In this document: piece by piece, positions 1 through 5,531 of the stretch
Layout of the letters: each line of letters opens with the position of its first letter
Position numbering within the stretch: position 1 is the stretch's first letter
Assembly: GCA_041481485.1 (NCBI GenBank)
Contig: JBGPBY010000489.1
Span: 1-5,612 of the forward strand
Direction of reading: 5' to 3'
DNA: 5,612 bases
Origin: JBGPBY01 sp041481485
Lineage (GTDB): Bacteria; Acidobacteriota; Terriglobia; 20CM-2-55-15
Notes under the pieces: generated by a model
What the model was told of the DNA's origin: nothing
The model's database searches: none
Seen by the model: only the letters and a program-made list of their open reading frames with translations
Program-made: the position numbers and the translations under genes

Positions 1-1238
1 CGATCCAGTTCCGTCAGCCGTTTTCGCGAACTCTCGATGTCTGCAAGGGATCGGAAATTCCGATAACGGCCAACTTCGACCATCAGCGGCTTGAACCGGC
101 GCAACCCCTCTAAGAATTCCTGATCGGTGGAGTCCAGCATCGGCAAGCGAAAGCCCGGAATGCCGAACATCGCGTCCGCCGAATCCCGCAATCCTGCCAT
201 TTGATCGAATCCGGTTTTGAATACCGACTGCATGTAACTTTTCTGAAAAACATCCGGCGCCCGCTCGGGATGGCTCCCGGTCAGATATTCCAGACCAATG
301 GTCAATGTATCCCGCATTTCCTCGAGTGCGGGCCGGACACCTTCGAGTTCTCCGAGGTTCACAAGATTCGCAGAGAGAATACGATTGCCCAGCGCCGTCA
401 ATTCCTGAGCCACGCGCTCGGATTCCTTCGGGTCCTTGATCCCTTCAAGTGCACTTAAAAGAAAAACTCCGCCGGACAAGGAATCGGCAAAAACGGCAGG
501 CAGGTTTCCGGGAGCTTCCTCTCCTGGAATGTCTTCTGTCGCCACATCACGATCGGTAGAAATGGACGGCTTTCCGATGCCAGATCCGGCATAAATGGAA
601 AGCGCTTCGTAGTAATCGACAAATCCATGAACCTCCAAGCGCCGGGTCTTGTTTTCAAATGCGGTTTCTTCAAGCTCGAGTCGAGATGTGTATCGAATGA
701 GCGTAAGTATCTGGGTGCCCAGATGCGGGTTGTATTTGAACAGCGCATCGAGAATGAGCATTGCGATGGCCGCGACCTGACCTTCCTCGATGGGTTCAAC
801 TGCAAATCGCTCGTCGGGGGTCGAAATTAACTGAGTCACGTCCGGCGGATCGTCGCGTTCGACTTCATAGACTCGAATCAGGTCCTTGAGAAAGAGAGCC
901 AGCAACGTCTCATCGATTCCGCTCAAAGCCTTTGCCGTTTCTTCCGGACCGGACTGGATGAAAGCCGCAATCCATTCCATGAAAGGCTTTCGCACGAAGG
1001 TATCCTTGCGCCAGCAATCCAGGTCCACGAAGCCCCGCACCTGCCGGCCTGTGACTATCGGCAACAGTTCCAGGGTGTCGGCGAGGCCAATGTGTTTGAT
1101 GACAAAGAATACTTCCTCGAAAGACGCGTCCCGTATCAACCTGCGCGACTCCGGGCGAGACAGAAATTGCTCCAGTTGGGACCGATCTTCAATTCTGAGA
1201 CTTGAAGCGGTTAGGGGGCCAGGCACGGGGTTTGACAT
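1..1238 (-). CDS. DUF6178 family protein, partial (C-terminus beyond the left edge)
   Basis: The minus-strand frame from an ATG at 1238-1236 is open to the left edge: 412 codons plus two bases, no stop. An in-frame TAA lies upstream (in the gap before the divergent gene) with no other start between, so the start is well supported; a weak GGAA Shine-Dalgarno sits 6 nt upstream. The protein is soluble-looking and largely helical by composition, with no signal peptide or membrane segment. I recognise the DUF6178 pattern: a short leucine-rich N-terminus, a VDLDCW motif at residues 71-76, an acidic ERDDPPD stretch at 127-133, a TPDERF motif at 140-145 and a HGFVDYYEAL motif at 204-213. A variable acidic linker follows at about 218-246, then a helical C-terminal half. 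Biochemical function of the family is, to my knowledge, unknown. It is transcribed divergently from the RNB exoribonuclease gene. Family assignment is from memory of motifs; confidence in the gene itself is higher than in the name. Confidence 0.85.
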   Translation of the reverse strand, partial: MSNPVPGPLTASSLRIEDRSQLEQFLSRPESRRLIRDASFEEVFFVIKHIGLADTLELLPIVTGRQVRGFVDLDCWRKDTFVRKPFMEWIAAFIQSGPEETAKALSGIDETLLALFLKDLIRVYEVERDDPPDVTQLISTPDERFAVEPIEEGQVAAIAMLILDALFKYNPHLGTQILTLIRYTSRLELEETAFENKTRRLEVHGFVDYYEALSIYAGSGIGKPSISTDRDVATEDIPGEEAPGNLPAVFADSLSGGVFLLSALEGIKDPKESERVAQELTALGNRILSANLVNLGELEGVRPALEEMRDTLTIGLEYLTGSHPERAPDVFQKSYMQSVFKTGFDQMAGLRDSADAMFGIPGFRLPMLDSTDQEFLEGLRRFKPLMVEVGRYRNFRSLADIESSRKRLTELD

Positions 1239-1241
1239 AAT
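1233..1241 (+). promoter_or_regulatory. Candidate extended -10 promoter for the exoribonuclease gene
   Basis: TG-A-CATAAT matches the extended -10 pattern (TGn followed by five of six TATAAT bases). It would start transcription near 1248, about 26 nt before the ATG at 1274. The -35 side is poor (TTAGGG at 1211-1216, 19-nt spacing), as is common when an extended -10 is present. It overlaps the start codon of the divergent DUF6178 gene at 1236-1238. On the opposite strand only a weak pair is visible (TTGGCC, 18-nt spacer, GTTAAT, the latter being ATTAAC at 1262-1267). Prediction from sequence only. Confidence 0.35.
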
Positions 1242-1273
1242 GAATTCCAGACTCGACTCAGATTAACACCGAT

Positions 1274-3238
1274 ATGTTTCTTGAAGGCCAAATCATCGAA
1301 TTCCTCGACAACGATCAGTTGAAAGTCGGCTACGTGCGCAAGCAGGAGCATGACCGTCTTCAGATTGTCGATCCCCGGGGACGGCATGTCAGCATCAGCG
1401 GAGATCGCGTGGTAGTGATTCACCGAAAGTCCAGCGAGGACGGATTCCCGAGCATTGCGAAAGAGCTGACGGAAAAAGTTCAGAACCGGCAAGACGAGGT
1501 GGATGTGGAACTCTTATGGGAATCCTTGTCCGGCACTCAACGGGAATTCACCTCCACCGAACTTGCGAGTCTCTTTTTTTCGGATTCTTCACCGGACGCT
1601 GTTTCGGCGGTCTTTCGCTCACTATCGGCCGATACTCTGTTTTTTCGCCGCAAAGGCCTCCAGTTTCTTCCACGAACCGTCGATCAGGTGGGCACTGAAC
1701 GCACCCGCCGCGAACGTGAACAGGAAAACGAACGCACACGGGGAGCGATCACCGATTCCCTTCATCGGCTGCTCAAGCAGCGCGATTGGGAAAATACTCC
1801 GGAGACCGAGGCGCTGCTGGACAGGTTGCAACGCTGGATGCGTCATCCAGGAGGTGACTCCATTGGATCGCACCTGGAGGAAATCACGGGAGTGGGAAGA
1901 GCCAGAGACGCGGCGTATGACATTCTTTCCCGCGCGGGACGCTTTGCTCCCAGCCGCGATCGTTTTCTGACAATGGCGGGAGTTCCGGAAGAATTTCCGG
2001 TAACAGTTTTGCAGGCCACGGATGCACTCGTTCCCTTTCAGCACCAGAGCAATCGGGTCGATCATCGGGAAACTTTTTCGTTCACGATCGACGATGATGA
2101 CACGCTTGAAGTCGACGATGCGATTTCAGTCCGGCGTGACAACGAGACCATCACTGTCGGGATTCATATTGCTGATGTCTCTCACTTTGTCGAGAAAGGC
2201 GATCCTCTCGACCTCGAAGCCGCCGGGCGATCATCGACAATCTATTTGCCTGCCGAAACGGTGAGGATGTTCCCAGAGCCGCTCTCCACCGGGCTGGCCA
2301 GTCTGCAAAAGGGTGACGACCGTCCGACATTTTCCGTCGAAGTACAATTCGACTCCCAATTTAATCGTCTGGGCTACCGGATCGCCATCGGCACAATTCG
2401 TGTGCAGCGAAGGCTGTCATACGAACTGGCAAACGAACTCATCATGAATACCGATGAGAGCCTTCCCGGCAGCAGCGATCTGAAGTTGTTGCACGCCATT
2501 GCCTGCAAGCTTCAACAGGAACGGGCCGCACGCGGGGCGATCACAATAAGAAGACCGGAGATTCAGGTTCATGTGGATGCTTGCGGTATCCACGTGTCCA
2601 AACTGGATTCGAATACACCGTCCCGGCTGCTGGTTAGCGAGTTCATGATCCTGTGTAATAGCCTGTCCGCAGACTTCGCGGCTTTGCAGAACCTGCCAAT
2701 TATCTACCGAACCCAGGAGCCACGCGATTCCAAGGAGTCCATCGATAGCTCCGGACTGGATCCTCTGGCATTTGAAAAGCTTCGCAAAACGTTCAAGCGC
2801 TCGCGCCTCTCCCTGACTCCAGGCATTCATTCCGGATTGGGATTGAGCGCATATACACAGATATCGTCTCCGATCCGGCGCTACGCCGATCTGGTCACTC
2901 AACGGCAGTTCACGTCGTTCCTGGAGTCCAAACCACTTCCGTATGATCGCGACGAACTGCTCAGGATCCTTGCGAATGCCGAAACATATGAACAGACAAT
3001 TCGGTCCATTGAAGATCAATCGACAACCTATTGGATTTTGAAATATCTCGCCGATGAAAAACTGGAACAGCTGCTTCCTGCGGTTGTGATGGATCGAAAG
3101 GGAACCATCGAACTCGCAGATTACTACCTGCGTGGCAAACTTCCTGATCCGGGCAGCGAATCTCCAGGCAGTGCTCTGAATGTAAAGATCGACTTCATCC
3201 GTCCGGAGAAGAACGAAGTCCGGTTTCGCAGGGCCTGA
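1274..3238 (+). CDS. RNB-domain 3'-5' exoribonuclease (RNase II/R family)
   Basis: A 654-residue hydrolytic 3'-5' exoribonuclease predicted to degrade single-stranded RNA in the cytoplasm. The order of parts is an N-terminal SH3-like barrel (about 1-50), a winged-helix part (about 75-140, with ELASLFF and FFRRKGLQFLP), a charged linker (140-160) and a helical segment. The RNB catalytic domain (about 265-595) follows, then a short S1-like barrel (about 600-654). Catalytic motifs are clear: TIDDDDTLEVDDA at 271-283 supplies acidic ligands D273, E279, D281 and D282. GIHIADVSHFV is at 297-306, TIYLP at 322-326 (Y324 matches E. coli RNase II Y253) and LSYELAN at 381-387 (Y383 matches Y313). SEFMILCN at 455-462 holds E456, and SPIRRYADL at 532-540 holds R535, matching R500. 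E279 replaces the D207 of E. coli RNase II. The layout resembles the RNB proteins of cyanobacteria, plastids (RNR1-type) and delta-proteobacteria rather than E. coli rnb or rnr. ATG 1274 is the first start after an in-frame TGA at 1241; no Shine-Dalgarno is visible. It probably heads an operon with the PAP2 gene. Confidence 0.93.
   Translation: MFLEGQIIEFLDNDQLKVGYVRKQEHDRLQIVDPRGRHVSISGDRVVVIHRKSSEDGFPSIAKELTEKVQNRQDEVDVELLWESLSGTQREFTSTELASLFFSDSSPDAVSAVFRSLSADTLFFRRKGLQFLPRTVDQVGTERTRREREQENERTRGAITDSLHRLLKQRDWENTPETEALLDRLQRWMRHPGGDSIGSHLEEITGVGRARDAAYDILSRAGRFAPSRDRFLTMAGVPEEFPVTVLQATDALVPFQHQSNRVDHRETFSFTIDDDDTLEVDDAISVRRDNETITVGIHIADVSHFVEKGDPLDLEAAGRSSTIYLPAETVRMFPEPLSTGLASLQKGDDRPTFSVEVQFDSQFNRLGYRIAIGTIRVQRRLSYELANELIMNTDESLPGSSDLKLLHAIACKLQQERAARGAITIRRPEIQVHVDACGIHVSKLDSNTPSRLLVSEFMILCNSLSADFAALQNLPIIYRTQEPRDSKESIDSSGLDPLAFEKLRKTFKRSRLSLTPGIHSGLGLSAYTQISSPIRRYADLVTQRQFTSFLESKPLPYDRDELLRILANAETYEQTIRSIEDQSTTYWILKYLADEKLEQLLPAVVMDRKGTIELADYYLRGKLPDPGSESPGSALNVKIDFIRPEKNEVRFRRA
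3230..3233 (+). promoter_or_regulatory. Ribosome binding site supporting the TTG start of the PAP2 gene
   Basis: AGGG lies within the last codons of the exoribonuclease gene, 8 nt before the TTG at 3242. The in-frame ATG at 3284 has only an AGGT at 3267-3270, 13 nt away, which is worse spaced. This favours the upstream TTG start but does not settle it. Confidence 0.4.
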
Positions 3239-3241
3239 TTC

Positions 3242-4087
3242 TTGCCTATAGGATTGCTTCAGAAACAGGTGCCAGCGCACTCCATGGAATGCGTAAATCT
3301 TCTATATTTTTCGGGATTGACGTTGCTGGCTCTGTGGAAAATCCATGTTCGAAACTCACGCATGAAGGCCATTCTTATCGGCGTGTCCGGTCTCGCAGTT
3401 TCTACGGTCATGATGACCAATACCCGGGCTTTGACTCAGTACACGGACTCATGGCTCCGTGACTGGGTCCCAATCCCGCTGATGCTGATGGCCTATTGGC
3501 AGTCGGGTTGTTTCTTCGACAAACCCAACCTGAAACTACAGTCGATGTTTGAGTCATGGGACAGAAGGCTCTTTACCCGCCTTGCTTCCATAGTTCCGGG
3601 CACTCGGGCTGCCAAAGGGATTGCCTCACTGTCGGAGACCGCATACCTGTTGTGTTATCCAGTCGTGCCTTTGGGAGTTGTCGCGCTTCACCTTGCAGGG
3701 CGGGCCGACCGAGTGGGCATCTATTGGCTGACGGTTCTGTTGACGGCATATCCGTGCTACGCGCTGTTACCGTTTGTACCGCTATTACCACCACGTTCGC
3801 TTCATCGCACGGATGCGAACCCTGAACCGGAAGGAATAGTGCGGCGCTTCAATCTGTGGATCACCCGGCACCTGAGTCACAACGCCAATACGTTTCCAAG
3901 TGGACATGTCGCGGCATCTGCGGCAATCACTCTGGTGCTGTTGCGCGAAGCACCTGCCGCAGGAATCGTCTTCCTGTTCATTGCCCTGGGCATCAGCCTT
4001 GGATGCGTTGCGGGCAGATATCATTATTCCGCGGATGTGATTGCCGCACTGGCATTGGCCGTTGCTGTGATTTTGGTAATCGGCTAG
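3242..4087 (+). CDS. PAP2-superfamily membrane phosphatase/phosphotransferase
   Basis: A 281-residue integral membrane protein (267 if it starts at ATG 3284) with about seven or eight hydrophobic segments, near residues 17-34, 41-58, 74-88, 130-152, 158-181, 221-234, 238-256 and 262-280. The C-terminal half carries the PAP2 active-site signatures: PPRSLHR at 183-189 in the place of motif 1, FPSGH at 218-222 with H222, and GRYHYSAD at 258-265 with H261 and D265. These resemble the AUR1-like/PAP2_3 branch, where motif 3 reads GRYHYxxD and the usual arginine six residues before the histidine is absent (C255 here). Family members remove or transfer phosphate or phospho-headgroups on lipids such as phosphatidate, undecaprenyl diphosphate or inositol phospholipid; the substrate here cannot be told. 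With the TTG start it lies 3 nt behind the exoribonuclease gene, so translation is probably coupled. The family call is solid; start and substrate are uncertain. Confidence 0.85.
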   Translation: MPIGLLQKQVPAHSMECVNLLYFSGLTLLALWKIHVRNSRMKAILIGVSGLAVSTVMMTNTRALTQYTDSWLRDWVPIPLMLMAYWQSGCFFDKPNLKLQSMFESWDRRLFTRLASIVPGTRAAKGIASLSETAYLLCYPVVPLGVVALHLAGRADRVGIYWLTVLLTAYPCYALLPFVPLLPPRSLHRTDANPEPEGIVRRFNLWITRHLSHNANTFPSGHVAASAAITLVLLREAPAAGIVFLFIALGISLGCVAGRYHYSADVIAALALAVAVILVIG

Positions 4088-4098
4088 CGACTACAACC

Positions 4099-4125
4099 GT
4101 TACATCTTTGTAACAACTCACAAAG
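4099..4125 (+). other. Two overlapping, mutually exclusive small hairpins after the PAP2 stop
   Basis: GTTAC (4099-4103) pairs with GTAAC (4110-4114) around a 6-nt loop. Alternatively CTTTGT (4106-4111) pairs with ACAAAG (4120-4125) around an 8-nt loop. They share bases 4110-4111 and cannot form together. Neither is GC-rich or followed by a T-tract, so neither is a convincing terminator; they could be 3'-end structures or chance. Confidence 0.2.
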
Positions 4126-4142
4126 GGTCAGACCTGAACAAT

Positions 4143-4151
4143 TTTCGAAAT
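4143..4151. repeat. TTTCGAAAT element, copy 1
   Basis: This contains the perfect 8-bp palindrome TTTCGAAA and abuts the candidate -35 box at 4151-4156. An identical 9-mer occurs at 4249-4257. It is also part of a larger AT-rich inverted repeat, ACAATTT (4138-4144) with AAATTGT (4154-4160). Confidence 0.4.
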
Positions 4152-4179
4152 TGAAATTGTGATGTCACCGCTTTAGATT
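4151..4179 (+). promoter_or_regulatory. Candidate sigma70 promoter for the EAL-HDOD gene
   Basis: TTGAAA at 4151-4156 (five of six to TTGACA) and TAGATT at 4174-4179 (four of six to TATAAT) are separated by exactly 17 nt. Transcription would begin near 4186, giving a leader of about 95 nt before the ATG at 4281. This is the best promoter I can see in the gap and suggests the EAL-HDOD gene is its own unit. Confidence 0.4.
4159..4168. promoter_or_regulatory. Inverted repeat GTGA-TG-TCAC in the promoter spacer
   Basis: Four-base arms GTGA and TCAC are separated by 2 bp and lie between the candidate -35 and -10 boxes, where a bound repressor would block RNA polymerase. The arms match CRP-like half sites, but the 2-bp gap is not the 6-bp gap of CRP/FNR sites. 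Operator role is inference. Confidence 0.25.
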
Positions 4180-4248
4180 GTTTGGACGTACAGCCCCCGT
4201 AGCACCAGTTGCGTACGAATCATCGGATGCCGTCAAGGTTTTCCAAAG

Positions 4249-4257
4249 TTTCGAAAT
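4249..4257. repeat. TTTCGAAAT element, copy 2
   Basis: Exact second copy of the 9-mer at 4143-4151, 106 bp downstream. It lies 24-32 nt upstream of the EAL-HDOD start codon, within the predicted leader. By eye I find no other exact copy in the window; a near match (TTTCGAAG) lies inside the following gene. Confidence 0.4.
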
Positions 4258-4269
4258 AACAGGAATCTC

Positions 4270-4273
4270 AGGT
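4270..4273 (+). promoter_or_regulatory. Ribosome binding site of the EAL-HDOD gene
   Basis: AGGT lies 7 nt before the ATG at 4281. An AGGA at 4261-4264 is too far away (16 nt). The spacing favours ATG 4281 over the in-frame ATG at 4290. Confidence 0.45.
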
Positions 4274-4280
4274 CATTTCT

Positions 4281-5531
4281 ATGGAAAACATGGAATTGGA
4301 CGTCAATAAGGTATTGGTCAGCCGTCAGCCGATCTATCACGGCGACATGCAGGTTTTCGGCTACGAGCTTCTTTTTCGAAGTACGGCCTGCGAGGACCAT
4401 GCCGCGTTTTCCGACGGCAATTCCGCCACATCTGAAGTCATTTCCAATTCCCTCATTGAAATCGGTCTTGACCAATTGGTCGGCCCTTGCCGCGCATTTA
4501 TCAATTTCGACCGGGATCTGATTTTGTCTCCCGGTTACTGCGAAGCGATGCCCAAAGACCGTGTGGTTCTGGAAATTCTGGAAACACTCAGAATGGGGGA
4601 TGACGTCGTCGACCGTTTGAAGCAGTTGTCCGCTGCCGGATATCAGATCGCCCTCGACGATTTTGTGGATTTCGAGCGTTTCTATCCTCTGCTGGAAATC
4701 GCCAACATCATCAAACTCGATGTCATCGCGATGAGCCATGAAAAGCTGGAGGAACTCATCTTTAATCTCAAAACGTTCAATGTCAAACTGCTGGCGGAAA
4801 AAGTCGAATCTTACGACGAATTCGAATATCTCCAAAAGATCGGATGCGACTATTTTCAGGGTTTCTTCTTTTGCCGGCCGCAGATTGTTTCATCGGAACG
4901 TTTGCCGGTAAATCGCCTTGCCATCCTCAGCCTGATTGCAAAGCTGAACAACCCGGACATTCAAATGGAGGAAATCGAAGAAGCGCTTTCTCAGAACGTT
5001 GCCCTCAGTTACAAACTGCTCCGTTATGCGAATTCTGCAATGCTCGGATTGCGTCACGAAATCCACTCCATTCGCCACGCGTCCACCTTGATCGGAGTCG
5101 AGAAGTTGAAGATCTGGGCGAGTCTGGTTTTGTTTTCGGCAATTGACGGCAAGCCTCGTGACGTTATCGTGACGGGGTTGACGCGCGCCCGAATGTGCGA
5201 ACAGCTCGCCCGGCGGCTGAAATTTTCGACCGACCTCTTCTTTCTTGTTGGGCTGTTTTCAGTTCTTGATGCCGTAGTCGACAGGCCACTGGCGGAAATT
5301 GTCCGTTCGCTACCGCTGGTGCGCGATGTATCCGATGCGATCCTGAGTCGATCGGGACCGGCCGGCCGCGTTCTGGAATGCGTCATCGCTTTCGAGATGC
5401 GGGAATGGGAAAGGGGAATACTCCTCGGCCTCGAACCCATGGAAGTGGCCGGTTTTTATCAAGACGCGGTTCGCTGGACACTCGATGCGCTGAAACAACT
5501 GGAAGCGAATCCACCCGCCGTTCGGGGGTAG
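4281..5531 (+). CDS. EAL-HDOD domain signalling protein (YuxH-like)
   Basis: A 416-residue soluble protein. The N-terminal EAL part (about 10-200) reads GYELLFR at 27-33 in the EAL position, then FINFD at 73-77 (N75), LEILET at 97-102 (E98, E101) and LDDF at 125-128 (D126, D127). IKLD follows at 144-147 (K145, D147), then LAEKVE at 171-176 (E173, E176) and FQGFFF at 192-197 (Q193). Most cyclic-di-GMP-contacting and metal-binding residues of active EAL phosphodiesterases thus have counterparts. However, loop 6 after DDF is replaced by VDFERFYPLLEIANIIK, as is typical of this family, so hydrolysis is doubtful. The HDOD part (about 205-400) shows LNNPDIQMEEIEEALSQN, LSYKLLRYANSA and the SIRHASTLIGVEKLKIWASL segment. 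It lacks the HD catalytic pair, as HDOD domains do. Members act in two-component, chemotaxis or cyclic-di-GMP networks as binding or output modules. It appears monocistronic, with its own promoter candidate. Confidence 0.92.
   Translation: MENMELDVNKVLVSRQPIYHGDMQVFGYELLFRSTACEDHAAFSDGNSATSEVISNSLIEIGLDQLVGPCRAFINFDRDLILSPGYCEAMPKDRVVLEILETLRMGDDVVDRLKQLSAAGYQIALDDFVDFERFYPLLEIANIIKLDVIAMSHEKLEELIFNLKTFNVKLLAEKVESYDEFEYLQKIGCDYFQGFFFCRPQIVSSERLPVNRLAILSLIAKLNNPDIQMEEIEEALSQNVALSYKLLRYANSAMLGLRHEIHSIRHASTLIGVEKLKIWASLVLFSAIDGKPRDVIVTGLTRARMCEQLARRLKFSTDLFFLVGLFSVLDAVVDRPLAEIVRSLPLVRDVSDAILSRSGPAGRVLECVIAFEMREWERGILLGLEPMEVAGFYQDAVRWTLDALKQLEANPPAVRG

Larger units (their letters stand above)
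4088..4280. other. Intergenic region between the PAP2 and EAL-HDOD genes
   Basis: This 193-bp non-coding stretch is more AT-rich than its flanks. It holds a promoter candidate, small inverted repeats and a twice-repeated TTTCGAAAT element, listed separately. No hairpin followed by a T-run is visible, so no intrinsic terminator for the upstream pair can be called. No recognisable cyclic-di-GMP riboswitch or tRNA is present. Confidence 0.7.

Noticed and set aside
201..1266. Plus-strand open frames (for example 201-458, 627-830, 886-1266) and the minus-strand 455-805 frame
   Set aside because: All overlap the continuous minus-strand DUF6178 frame and look like out-of-frame shadows.
2417..3280. 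A 287-codon open frame on the minus strand
   Set aside because: It lies fully antisense to the conserved catalytic part of the exoribonuclease gene. Its translation shows no recognisable domain and has the mixed composition of a shadow frame.
4159..4168. CRP/FNR-type binding site
   Set aside because: The half sites are separated by 2 bp rather than 6, so it does not fit a CRP or FNR dimer; it is kept only as a generic inverted repeat.
4201..4214. Possible sigma54 promoter (GCAC…TTGC)
   Set aside because: The gap between CAC and TTGC is 3 nt instead of the required 5, and the upstream TGG is absent.
4227..4259. A 10-codon leader peptide (MPSRFSKVSK) before the EAL-HDOD gene
   Set aside because: There is no ribosome binding site, no run of regulatory codons and no attenuator hairpin after it.
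4186..4280. Cyclic-di-GMP riboswitch in the EAL-HDOD leader
   Set aside because: The leader is short and I cannot find the conserved GEMM-type core or paired helices.
4233..4835. A 200-codon open frame on the minus strand
   Set aside because: It is antisense to the EAL domain, whose motifs are unmistakable, and its phenylalanine/aspartate-rich translation reflects the complementary codons.
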